NCBI RefSeq assembly: GCF_015709525.1
Contig: NZ_JADNRA010000030.1
Coordinates: 81,847-145,846, forward strand
Source of the DNA: Methylocystis sp. L43
GTDB lineage: Bacteria > Pseudomonadota > Alphaproteobacteria > Rhizobiales > Beijerinckiaceae
Reading direction: 5' to 3'
Length of the DNA stretch: 64,000 nucleotides
Made by a program: the position numbers and the translations under genes. Below the pieces are notes generated by a model. That model was not told where the DNA came from. It did not search any database and worked only from the letters and a program-made list of their open reading frames with translations. Shown here one piece after another: positions 55,966 to 63,456 of this stretch (position 1 is the first letter of the stretch; every line of letters begins with the position of its first letter).

Positions 55966-57102
55966 TCAGCCGACGACGATCTTTGGCGCAGCGCGCTGTT
56001 TTTGCGTTTCGAGCAGCGTCTTCACCTTCGCCGCGAGATTGAGATAGACGGCGGCCTGCGGGCTGTCGGGCTCGGCGCCCACGACCGGACTCCCGGCGTC
56101 CGAGGTTTGGCGGATCTTGATGTCGAGCGGCGCCTCGCCAAGAAAAGGCACGCCCATCTCTTCGGCGTCGTGGCGCGCGCCGCCATGCGCGAAAATTTCC
56201 GAGCGGCCGCCGCAGTGCGGGCACAGGAAGTAGCTCATATTTTCAATGACGCCGAGGATCGGCGCCTCGACCTTCTGGAACATCGCCACGGCGCGGCGCG
56301 CGTCGATCAGCGCCAAATCCTGCGGCGTCGAGACGATCACCGCGCCGGCGAGCGGCACCTGCTGCGCGATGGTGAGCTGAACGTCGCCAGTGCCGGGCGG
56401 CATGTCGATGACGAGCGCGTCGAGCTCACCCCAGGCGACTTCGCCGAGCATTTGCGAAATCGCCTGCGACACCATCGGGCCGCGCCAGACCATCGGCACG
56501 TTCTCGTCGACAAGAAAACCCATCGACATGATCTTCAAGCCATAGGCTTCGAGCGGCGCGAGCTTGCCGCCTTCGACCTTGGGTTTGCCGTTCAGGCCGA
56601 AAAGCCGCGGCATCGAGGGGCCATAGACGTCGGCGTCAAGCAGGCCGACGCGCCAGCCCTGAGCGGCGAGGCCGAGCGCGAGATTGGCCGACGTCGTCGA
56701 CTTGCCGACGCCGCCCTTGCCCGAGGCGACGGCGATGATGAAGCGGATTTTTTCGAGCGCCGGAATTCCGGCTTTTTGCTGAGGCGGCGGCGCGCCGGGC
56801 CCAGGCGCATGAGCATGCGCATGAGCTTGGGCTTGAGCCCGAGGCGGCGACGCCTCGGGGCGCGAGGCGCGTTCAGCGGTCAAGGTCACGATCGCCTGCT
56901 CAATGCCGGGCGCCGCCTTGATCGCGCGCTCGGCCGCAACTCGCGCCGCCTCCCAGGCCTGCGTCTGGGTCGGATCGCCGGCCAGCGATACGAAGGCCTT
57001 CGCGCCCGATAGGTTGACGCCGCTCACCGCGCCGGCGAGCGGCGCTCCGCCCGGCCCGTAGAGCCCTTCCAGAGCCTTCAAAATGTCAGCTTCCGTCGCC
57101 AC
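55966..57102 (-). CDS. apbC: Mrp/ApbC-type Fe-S cluster carrier ATPase
   Basis: The 378-residue protein carries and transfers Fe-S clusters. It has an N-terminal DUF59-like domain (about 1-85), a His/Pro-rich linker (AQAHAHAHAPGPG), and a P-loop ATPase with the deviant Walker A IAVASGKGGVGKSTTSANLA. It also has LLDADVYGPSMPRL, VIDMPPGTGD and the cluster-binding C-P-H-C in YFLCPHCGG. It fits the Fe-S needs of ThiC, IlvD and molybdoenzymes in this genome. Confidence 0.94.
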   Translation of the reverse strand: MATEADILKALEGLYGPGGAPLAGAVSGVNLSGAKAFVSLAGDPTQTQAWEAARVAAERAIKAAPGIEQAIVTLTAERASRPEASPPRAQAQAHAHAHAPGPGAPPPQQKAGIPALEKIRFIIAVASGKGGVGKSTTSANLALGLAAQGWRVGLLDADVYGPSMPRLFGLNGKPKVEGGKLAPLEAYGLKIMSMGFLVDENVPMVWRGPMVSQAISQMLGEVAWGELDALVIDMPPGTGDVQLTIAQQVPLAGAVIVSTPQDLALIDARRAVAMFQKVEAPILGVIENMSYFLCPHCGGRSEIFAHGGARHDAEEMGVPFLGEAPLDIKIRQTSDAGSPVVGAEPDSPQAAVYLNLAAKVKTLLETQKQRAAPKIVVG

Positions 57103-57153
57103 GCGCCGCTCCCTGCCTGTTTAGAGCTGTTCCAGGCAAGCCATATGCCGCGA

Positions 57154-57378
57154 TTAGGGACGCGCGTCCATGGCACGGCCGCAGCAATCGTCCTCCTTCT
57201 GCACGGGCGGGCATGGCACGTCGCCATAGGAGCAGAACACGCAGCAGTCTCCCGTCTTTGGCGTCAGCCGCGCGCCGCAGCCGGCGCAGACATGCACGAC
57301 GACGCAGGCGTCCTGCGGCATATCGAACATTTCCGCGCGCGCGCAATGCGGACAGGTGAGGGTCGACTGAAGCTGCAA
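57154..57378 (-). CDS. GDCCVxC-domain (seleno)protein family member, cysteine form
   Basis: The 74-residue protein is rich in Cys. It has two CxxC knuckles (C9-x2-C12 and C31-x2-C34), then the name-giving motif G43-D-C-C-V-F-C49, a PCPP motif and a final D-C-C-G. In some bacteria a Cys of this motif is replaced by selenocysteine; here all codons are Cys. The pattern suggests a metal-binding or redox site. Its function is unknown. It starts 11 nt after pdhC ends and may be the last gene of the pdh operon. Confidence 0.85.
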   Translation of the reverse strand: MQLQSTLTCPHCARAEMFDMPQDACVVVHVCAGCGARLTPKTGDCCVFCSYGDVPCPPVQKEDDCCGRAMDARP

Positions 57379-57389
57379 GTCGACCTCTC

Positions 57390-58325
57390 TCAGGCGAACA
57401 TCATCGCCGGATGTTCGATGACATGTTTGAATTCCGCCAAAAGCTCGGCGCCGAGCGCGCCGTCGACGGCGCGATGGTCGCAGGACAGCGTCACGCTCAT
57501 CATTGTCGCCACAAGGGGCGCGCCGTTCTTCACGATCATGCGCTGCTCGCCCTGCCCGACCGCCAGGATCGTCGACTGCGGCGGATTGATCACCGCGGTG
57601 AAACTCTGCACGCCATACATGCCCAGATTGGAGACCGCCGACACGCCGCCCTCATATTCATGCGGCTTCAGCTTGCGCGCGCGGGCGCGGCCGGCAAGCT
57701 CCTTGATCTCCTCGGAAATCTCGCGAACTGATTTCGCCTGCGCGTTACGGATGATCGGCGTCACGAGGCCGCCAGGAATCGACACGGCGACGCCGATATC
57801 GGAGGATTCGTGGCGCAGCAACGCGTCCGGCGTATAGGTGACATTGGCTTCGGGCTTTCGCTGCAGGGCGATGGCGAGCGCCTTGACGACGTAATCATTG
57901 ACGGACGTCTTCCATGTCGGTTTGCCATCCGAGGCGAGCGGCGCGGCGGCGTTGAAATCCTCGCGCAGGCGCAGCAGCGCATCGATCTCGCAGTCGACGT
58001 TGAGATAGAAAAGCGGAATGGTCTGTATGGCCTCGGTCAGCCGTCTCGCGATGGCCTTGCGCACATTGTCATGCGGAATTTCTTCGTAGGAGCCGGGTTC
58101 GAAGAATTTGCGCGTAACGTCCGCCGAAGGGGCTGCGGCGAGCGGCGCCGCCTTCGTCGTCTCTCCGCGCGCGAGCGCCGATTGGACGTCGCGTTCGATG
58201 ATGCGGCCGTGCGGCCCGGAGCCTTGGAGGGCAGAGAGATCGAGGCCGCCCTCCTTCGCCAAACGGCGCGCGAGGGGCGAAGCGAAAATGCGCGGCGCGC
58301 CAGTGTCTGGAGTGACGAGCGCCAT
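57390..58325 (-). CDS. pdhC: Pyruvate dehydrogenase E2 (acetyltransferase) lacking a lipoyl domain
   Basis: The 311-residue protein starts directly with the peripheral-subunit-binding domain (IFASPLARRLAKEGGLDL, RIIERDV; about 13-48). After an Ala-rich linker comes the catalytic domain with the active-site motif SCDHRAVDGA (H284, D288) and IPLFYLNVDCEIDALL. Normal E2 proteins have one or more lipoyl domains before this point and over 400 residues. None can be hidden upstream: the ATG at 58325 is 2 nt from the pdhB stop at 58328, and the frame before it lies inside pdhB. The lipoyl arm must come from the E1-beta subunit or from elsewhere in the genome. Confidence 0.92.
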   Translation of the reverse strand: MALVTPDTGAPRIFASPLARRLAKEGGLDLSALQGSGPHGRIIERDVQSALARGETTKAAPLAAAPSADVTRKFFEPGSYEEIPHDNVRKAIARRLTEAIQTIPLFYLNVDCEIDALLRLREDFNAAAPLASDGKPTWKTSVNDYVVKALAIALQRKPEANVTYTPDALLRHESSDIGVAVSIPGGLVTPIIRNAQAKSVREISEEIKELAGRARARKLKPHEYEGGVSAVSNLGMYGVQSFTAVINPPQSTILAVGQGEQRMIVKNGAPLVATMMSVTLSCDHRAVDGALGAELLAEFKHVIEHPAMMFA

Positions 58326-58327
58326 GA

Positions 58328-59800
58328 CTAAGACCTGTAAAGGACGGCCTTCGCCGCCGTGACGACGTCCGCCACGCTCGGCAAAGCGAGCTTTTCGAGA
58401 TTGGCGGCGTAAGGCATCGGCGTGTCCTTGCCGGTGACGCGCAGCACCGGCGCGTCGAGATAGTCGAAGGCCTCTTGCTGCACGCGCATCGCGATCTCGG
58501 CCGATATTCCGCACTGCGGCCAGCCTTCTTCGATCGCGACGCAGCGGCCGGTCTTCTTGACGGACTCGATGATCGTCGCCGTGTCCATCGGCCGCAGCGT
58601 GCGCAAATCGATCACCTCGGCGTCGATCCCCTCTTTGGCGAGTTGCTCGGCCGCCTGCAGAGCATAGGTCATGCCGATCGAGAAGGAGACGAGCGTCACA
58701 TCCTTGCCCGGCCTTGCGATGCGCGCCTTGCCGATCGGCAAGACGAAGTCCTCCAGCGCCGGCACTTCCGACGTCTTGCCGTAGAGAATCTCATTCTCGA
58801 GAAACACGACTGGATTGTCGTTCCGGATCGCGGCCTTCAACAGGCCTTTCGCGTCGCTGGCGTTTGACGGCGAAATCACGATCAGCCCCGGCACCTGCGA
58901 ATACCAGGCGGAATAATCCTGGCTGTGCTGAGCGGCGACGCGCGCCGCCGCGCCATTCGGCCCGCGAAACACGATCGGACAATTGATCTGTCCGCCGGAC
59001 ATGTACAGCGTCTTCGCCGCCGAATTGACGATGTGGTCGATCGCCTGCATCGAAAAATTGAAGGTCATGAATTCGACGATCGGCCGCAACCCGGCGAACG
59101 CGGCGCCGACGCCGACGCCCGCGAAGCCATATTCGGTGATGGGCGTATCGACGACGCGCCTGGCGCCGAATTCCTGCAAGAGACCCTGCGTGACCTTATA
59201 GGCGCCCTGATATTCGGCGACCTCTTCGCCGATCACGAAGACGCTCGGATCGCGCCGCATCTCTTCGGCCATGGCGTCGCGCAAGGCTTCGCGCATGGTC
59301 ATCGACACCATCGTCGTGCCTTCGGGCACCTCCGGCGCGACGCGCGGGGACGGCTGCTCGGCGACGCTCGTCGCCTTGGGCGCGGGCGTCGCGGCCTCGA
59401 CGGCGGCTTTGGTCTGCGCTTTGTTGGCTTCTCCCGGCTGGTCCTGCGGCGCAGTCTGGCCGCGCGCCGACGGCGCCGCCTCGGCCTGCTTTTGCGCCTT
59501 GTCCTCTTCGCCGACGCGATCGACCGGCGCGTGGTCGGCGGTGTCGGCGACCTCTTCGCCCTCCTCGGCGATCACCGCGATCGGCGTGTTGACGGCGACA
59601 TTCTCGGTGCCGCCCGGAACAAGGATGCGCGTCAGCACACCTTCGTCGACGGCCTCGACCTCCATCGTGGCCTTGTCGGTCTCAATCTCAGCGATGACGT
59701 CGCCGGCTTTCACCGCGTCGCCTTCGCTCTTCAGCCATTTGGCGAGCTTGCCCTGCTCCATGGTCGGGGAGAGAGCGGGCATGAGGACATTAACGGTCAT
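58328..59800 (-). CDS. pdhB: Pyruvate dehydrogenase E1 component, beta subunit with N-terminal lipoyl domain
   Basis: The 490-residue protein has a lipoyl domain at about 1-80, with the lipoyl lysine K43 in [13 protein letters not shown]. An Ala/Pro/Glu/Lys-rich flexible linker (about 82-158) is followed by the transketolase-like E1-beta domain ([57 protein letters not shown]). Lipoyl fusion to E1-beta is known in alphaproteobacteria, where E2 normally keeps its own domain too. Here it is the only lipoyl domain in the locus. It follows pdhA by 12 nt. Confidence 0.95.
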   Translation of the reverse strand: MTVNVLMPALSPTMEQGKLAKWLKSEGDAVKAGDVIAEIETDKATMEVEAVDEGVLTRILVPGGTENVAVNTPIAVIAEEGEEVADTADHAPVDRVGEEDKAQKQAEAAPSARGQTAPQDQPGEANKAQTKAAVEAATPAPKATSVAEQPSPRVAPEVPEGTTMVSMTMREALRDAMAEEMRRDPSVFVIGEEVAEYQGAYKVTQGLLQEFGARRVVDTPITEYGFAGVGVGAAFAGLRPIVEFMTFNFSMQAIDHIVNSAAKTLYMSGGQINCPIVFRGPNGAAARVAAQHSQDYSAWYSQVPGLIVISPSNASDAKGLLKAAIRNDNPVVFLENEILYGKTSEVPALEDFVLPIGKARIARPGKDVTLVSFSIGMTYALQAAEQLAKEGIDAEVIDLRTLRPMDTATIIESVKKTGRCVAIEEGWPQCGISAEIAMRVQQEAFDYLDAPVLRVTGKDTPMPYAANLEKLALPSVADVVTAAKAVLYRS

Positions 59801-59812
59801 TCAATCAATCTC

Positions 59813-60847
59813 TCACGCCAGCACGTCCGTCCACAATTCGCTCGGGTCCGGTTCCTTGTCCGCAGTGGCGAAATCTGCGGCTTCGGCGACGATCTTGCGC
59901 GCATTGGCGTCGATCTTCTTGAGTTCGTCCTCGCTGACGCCGTCGGCGATCAGCCGCGCGCGGACCTGCTCGATCGGATCATGTTCCTCGCGCATCTTCT
60001 GGACTTCTTCCTTCGAGCGGTATTTCGCGGGGTCGGACATCGAGTGGCCGCGATAGCGATAGGTCTGCGCCTCTATGAGATAGGGGCCGTTGCCGTTACG
60101 GCACCATGCGATCGCTTCGTCCGCCGTGGCCTTGACGATTCGCACGTCCATGCCGTCGATCTGCTTGCCGGGAATCGCGAACGCGGCGCCGCGTTTCGAA
60201 AAGTCGATCTGCGCGGAGGCGCGGGAAATTTCCGTGCCCATTGCATAACGGTTGTTCTCGACGATGAAGACGACCGGCAGTTTCCAGAGCGCCGCCATGT
60301 TGAAGGCCTCATAGACTTGGCCCTGGTTGGAGGCGCCTTCGCCGAAAAACGTCAAAGATACGCGGCCGTCGCCGCGATAGGCGTTGGCGAAAGCGACTCC
60401 CGCGCCGATCGGCGCCGGCGCGCCGACGATGCCGTGCCCGCCGTAGAAATTCGCTTCGCGCGAAAACATGTGCATCGAGCCGCCCTTGCCCTTGGAATAG
60501 CCGCCGCGCTTTCCGGCGAGTTCCGCCATGACGCGTCTGGGCTCCATCCCTGAGGCGAGCATATGTCCGTGGTCGCGGTAGCTCGTGGTGAACTGGTCGC
60601 CGTCACGGGCCGCCATCTTGACGCCGACGACGACGGCTTCCTGGCCGATGTAGAGGTGGCAGAATCCGCCGATGACGCCCATGCCGTAAAGCTGTCCGGC
60701 CTTTTCCTCGAATCGCCGGATGAGCAGCATGTCGCGAAAGGCGGTGAGCTCCTGCTCGCGGGTGAAGGGGGGAATCGTGGGCGCGCTTGCTGGAACGACG
60801 CCGCTTTCCTCGACCATTTCACCGCTCCCGTCGCTAAGCTTCGCCAT
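59813..60847 (-). CDS. pdhA: Pyruvate dehydrogenase E1 component, alpha subunit
   Basis: The 344-residue subunit binds thiamine diphosphate and decarboxylates pyruvate together with PdhB. It has MLLIRRFEEKAGQLYGMG, YIGQEAVVVG, SKGKGGSMHMFS, the TPP motif FFGEGASNQGQVYEAFNMA...NN, and YRYRGHSMSDPAKYR with the phosphorylation-loop region. It is the first gene of the pdhA-pdhB-pdhC operon. No E3 (lpd) gene is in the window. Confidence 0.96.
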   Translation of the reverse strand: MAKLSDGSGEMVEESGVVPASAPTIPPFTREQELTAFRDMLLIRRFEEKAGQLYGMGVIGGFCHLYIGQEAVVVGVKMAARDGDQFTTSYRDHGHMLASGMEPRRVMAELAGKRGGYSKGKGGSMHMFSREANFYGGHGIVGAPAPIGAGVAFANAYRGDGRVSLTFFGEGASNQGQVYEAFNMAALWKLPVVFIVENNRYAMGTEISRASAQIDFSKRGAAFAIPGKQIDGMDVRIVKATADEAIAWCRNGNGPYLIEAQTYRYRGHSMSDPAKYRSKEEVQKMREEHDPIEQVRARLIADGVSEDELKKIDANARKIVAEAADFATADKEPDPSELWTDVLA

Positions 60848-60910
60848 GCAGAGTAATCCAAGACGCCGATGAAAACGAGCGTCTCGCCTGCCTTCAATTT
60901 GGGGAGCGCG

Positions 60911-61687
60911 CTAGCGCGCGTCGAGTTGCGACTGGAGTTCCTCGGCGAACGCGGCGATTCTTTTGGCGTTCACGCCAAAGTCATGGCGTCCGTAACGCGA
61001 CGCTGAGCGCAGATCGATGCGCGTCTGGCCGGGCAGCGGCTTGAAGCGGACGGTGATGTCGTCGTCAAATCCCATGACGAGCGTTTTGTCGATGAAATCG
61101 ATATGGCCGTCGCCGCTGCGTCCACCCGGCGGCCGCTTGTCGACGAGCGTCCAGCCGCGGGCTTTGGCCGTTTTCAGCACCAGAGCATAGGCCTCGTCCG
61201 TGTCGAGATCGACGACGATCGGTTCGACATCGGGATAGGCCGGCCGCTGCGCCTCCCGCGCGCGGGACGGGAGACCCGGAGGCTGGAAGCCGCTGCGCGC
61301 CTCGAAGGCGGCTTTGGAGAAGGAGAAATAGGGAGGATCGGCGACGTCCGTCGAAATGTCGGAAAGCACCGGCAGACGCACCGCCTCGAAAGCCAGATAG
61401 GCTGGGTAGCCCAGCGTCAACGCCGCTATGACGAAGGCGGTCGCCGCTGCGCCCGCCCCGCGCCGTCCTGTCCGCCAAATCACGTTGCAAGCGGCGCAAA
61501 ACAAAAGCAGCGCGATCAGCGCCAAGGCCATGGCGCCGCCCAGCGACGCGAGCGCAGACGCCGGGTCAAGGGCGCCAAGTCGCCCCAGAACAATCGCCAA
61601 AAGCGCCACCGTCGCGGCGAAAATCGCGAACCGTCGGCTCCACAGCGCGACTTTCGACCAGGGCTCGGGCGGAAGATGACGTCGCAT
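60911..61687 (-). CDS. DUF1499 membrane protein
   Basis: From the ATG at 61687 the protein has 258 residues. Three hydrophobic helices (about 14-35, 43-63, 74-95) precede a C-terminal DUF1499 domain with YPDVEPIVVDLDTDEAYAL, GDGHIDFIDKTLVMGFDDDI and RIDLRSASRYGRHDFGVNAKRI. The domain is conserved but of unknown function. A longer frame to 61783 is possible. It lies 63 nt upstream of pdhA on the same strand. Confidence 0.82.
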   Translation of the reverse strand: MRRHLPPEPWSKVALWSRRFAIFAATVALLAIVLGRLGALDPASALASLGGAMALALIALLLFCAACNVIWRTGRRGAGAAATAFVIAALTLGYPAYLAFEAVRLPVLSDISTDVADPPYFSFSKAAFEARSGFQPPGLPSRAREAQRPAYPDVEPIVVDLDTDEAYALVLKTAKARGWTLVDKRPPGGRSGDGHIDFIDKTLVMGFDDDITVRFKPLPGQTRIDLRSASRYGRHDFGVNAKRIAAFAEELQSQLDAR

Positions 61688-61901
61688 CGGTTCAAAGACT
61701 CGCGTGACCGCCGCCAAGGGGCCAAGGGGCGGCTCGGGCGCATTTTTCGCAATTTTGCGGCGAATGCAACGGCTCTCGCGCATTTGAAAAAAAGTCGGGC
61801 ATGCGCCGCGTCAGCGCCGGTTCCTTAGCGGCTCGTTAACTTGCGAAGGACAATCCTAGGAAAGCGTCCCTTGAGTTCCCCTCCTGTCGTCGAGCGCACC
61901 C

Positions 61902-62114
61902 ATGTCCGACAAGTATTCCGTCGAGTTTAACGAACCCCAGTCCGGCGGCCATCCCCATGACCTTCTCGCGCGGCTTTACCGCGAGATCGGCATTTCCGCC
62001 GTCGCCGCGGCGCTCGAGGTGGAGCAGTTCGCTCAGCAGCCGACGGTCACGGTCGAGCGCCTCGACGAGCGCCGCCTGCCCGCGGTGCTTCTGGGCGACG
62101 AACTCGCCGCCTGA
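61902..62114 (+). CDS. Small conserved-looking protein of unknown function
   Basis: The 70-residue acidic protein has no signal peptide or recognised motif. It has a helical centre (LLARLYREIGISAVAAALEVEQ) flanked by polar ends. Codon use is like that of real genes here, and the space before it is a divergent promoter region, which supports it. No clear Shine-Dalgarno is visible. Confidence 0.55.
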   Translation: MSDKYSVEFNEPQSGGHPHDLLARLYREIGISAVAAALEVEQFAQQPTVTVERLDERRLPAVLLGDELAA

Positions 62115-62139
62115 GGCTCCAAGCCGCGCGACCGCTTTA

Positions 62140-62187
62140 GAGCGCTTCCCGATCACCTGGAATCATGTGATCGATAAGGAACCGCTC
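62140..62187. repeat. Nested palindromic intergenic element
   Basis: The outer arms GAGCG...TTCC and GGAA...CGCTC enclose an inner pair GATCAC (62151-62156) and GTGATC (62167-62172). It sits 14 nt before a second palindrome at 62202-62251. Elements of this sequence type are dispersed in Hyphomicrobiales genomes. Confidence 0.75.
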
Positions 62188-62201
62188 AAAATCAAAGTAT
62201 T

Positions 62202-62251
62202 AGAGCAGGTTCTCATCGAAAAAGTCTGTCAACTTTTTCGGAACCTGCTCT
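62202..62251. repeat. 50-bp palindromic intergenic element
   Basis: The outer arms are an 11-bp perfect inverted repeat (62202-62212 with 62241-62251). Contiguous with the right arm, CGAAAAAGT (62217-62225) pairs perfectly with ACTTTTTCG (62232-62240). Its AGAGC ends and CGAAAAAGT core are shared with the element at 9641-9691. Confidence 0.85.
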
Positions 62252-62334
62252 ACACGGCCTTGCGGCTGCCGTTCGCTGGCTTGCTTCCTTACGACTCCGG
62301 ATCCTTATATGCTTCGGGGCAGGAGGACTACGCC

Positions 62335-62643
62335 ATGCGCAAGGCTGTCGCCCTATTCCTGCTCATCGTCCTGGCCACGGTTGGTCTGACGACCGCCGCC
62401 GCTGCCGACGTGCGCGTGCGCGGCGCGCACGCCAGGGTTCATCGCGTCGCGCCGCCGCCGCAATATACTGACGACGGTTATTTCGCAGACTATGTGACCG
62501 GACCGACGGGGGCTCCAACCCCCGTCATGCAAGTGCCGGGCTCCACCAGCGTCATCACGCGAAAAATGATGAACGACTTCCAGTCGCGCAATCTCTGCGA
62601 CGCGCTGCGGCTCGCGCCGGGGGTCAGCGGCGGAGGCTGTTAG
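62335..62643 (+). CDS. Small exported protein with a TonB-receptor plug-like C-terminus
   Basis: The 102-residue protein has a clear signal peptide (about 1-24, ending AAAAD). Its last 38 residues resemble the start of a TonB-dependent receptor plug: VPGSTSVITRKMMNDF, then NLCDALRLAPGV. It ends at GGGC with no barrel after it. AGGAGG lies 8 nt before the ATG, so it is probably translated. It may be a free-standing plug-like domain or a receptor truncated by a stop. The frame is open upstream to 61957, but that part lies in the repeats and the preceding gene. Confidence 0.7.
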   Translation: MRKAVALFLLIVLATVGLTTAAAADVRVRGAHARVHRVAPPPQYTDDGYFADYVTGPTGAPTPVMQVPGSTSVITRKMMNDFQSRNLCDALRLAPGVSGGGC

Positions 62644-62694
62644 AGGTTCGCCGTCATTCGCATGTCGGCTTACGTCGGCCTCCGGTCGCGCGCG

Positions 62695-63264
62695 TCAGTC
62701 GAAGAGTTCAGGACGGCGAATACGCAACGCCTGAACCAGCGCGAGCGTTTTCATGTCGACGATGCCATCCGCCGCCATCAGCTCGGCAAGTTCCTTGAGG
62801 CCCAGTTCGACGACGCGAACCTCTTCGTCTTCATGCGCGACGCCGCCGCCGTCGCCGACGCGATCCTCGGCGCGGTATTCGGCGAGATAAAGCGTCATGC
62901 GCTCGGTCGAGACGCCCGGCATCGACCAGGCGGTCGCGACATGCTCAAGCGCGCCGAGCCGCAATCCGCCTTCTTCGAGCGCCTCGCGTTTCGCCGTGGC
63001 GGCCGCGTCATCTTCGCCCTCGACGAGACCGGCGATCGCTTCGAGCGACTCCGTCGCGCCGACGGCGACCAGCTCTGCGGCGCGCAGCTGCGCCACGAGC
63101 AGCGCCGTCTTGCGCAGGGGATCGTATGGGAGCACGGCGGCCGCGCAGCCGTGGTCCTCGACATCGCGCAGCAAGATCTTTCCGTCTGGCATGCGGATGG
63201 TCGCGATCGACATCGTCGCCCAGCGCTGGTGCGTGCGTTCAAGTTTGACGACCGAAGGCTTCAT
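62695..63264 (-). CDS. NUDIX hydrolase, ADP-ribose pyrophosphatase type
   Basis: The 189-residue protein has the NUDIX box from GLVEGEDD through KREALEEGGL (R-E-x2-E-E core intact) inside the ADP-ribose pyrophosphatase layout: an N-terminal beta strand pair, VLPYDPLRKTALLVAQ, and a loop with STERMTLYLAEY after the box. It probably hydrolyses ADP-ribose or other nucleoside diphosphate sugars. Substrate choice cannot be read from sequence. Confidence 0.9.
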   Translation of the reverse strand: MKPSVVKLERTHQRWATMSIATIRMPDGKILLRDVEDHGCAAAVLPYDPLRKTALLVAQLRAAELVAVGATESLEAIAGLVEGEDDAAATAKREALEEGGLRLGALEHVATAWSMPGVSTERMTLYLAEYRAEDRVGDGGGVAHEDEEVRVVELGLKELAELMAADGIVDMKTLALVQALRIRRPELFD

Positions 63265-63306
63265 GGCGAACTTAATCTCTTGCCGCTATCTGAAATTGAA
63301 TAGACC

Positions 63307-63339
63307 AAAAAAAGGGGCAAGAGCGCGGCTCCTGCCCCT
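63307..63339 (-). terminator. Rho-independent terminator downstream of tuf
   Basis: On the minus strand a 12-bp stem with one mismatch (63339-63328 with 63324-63313, GC-rich) is followed by TTTTTT. It lies beyond the duplicated tuf end at 63363-63395, as if both ends once shared it. Confidence 0.88.
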
Positions 63340-63362
63340 GTTGTCTCAGCGCGCGTCAGCGG

Positions 63363-63395
63363 TTACTCGATGATGCTGGCGACGACGCCGGCGCC
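63363..63395 (-). pseudogene. Remnant of a second tuf 3' end
   Basis: On the minus strand these bases read [10 protein letters not shown] followed by TAA, identical in protein to the last ten residues of the real tuf but with different codons (for example GTC-GCC-AGC instead of GTC-GCA-TCG) and a different stop (TGA in tuf). The preceding bases no longer match EF-Tu. It lies 40 nt beyond the tuf stop. Confidence 0.9.
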
Positions 63396-63400
63396 GCATA

Positions 63401-63422
63401 GGAATGCGGTTGATCGCATTCC
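63401..63422. repeat. 8-bp hairpin between tuf and its remnant
   Basis: GGAATGCG (63401-63408) pairs perfectly with CGCATTCC (63415-63422) across a 6-nt loop. It lies between the inverted repeat at the tuf stop and the duplicated tuf end. Confidence 0.7.
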
Positions 63423-63425
63423 GTC

Positions 63426-63456
63426 GTCGCATCGATCATTCAATGATCGATGCGAC
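63426..63456. repeat. 15-bp perfect inverted repeat over the tuf stop codon
   Basis: GTCGCATCGATCATT (63426-63440) and its exact complement (63442-63456) are separated by one base. The right arm is the end of tuf (codons for VASII plus part of E), so the bases after the stop are an inverted copy of the gene end. Confidence 0.9.

Noticed and set aside
58326..58514. Upstream extension of pdhC that might hide a lipoyl domain
   Set aside because: It is the pdhB coding region read in another frame and has no lipoyl motif.
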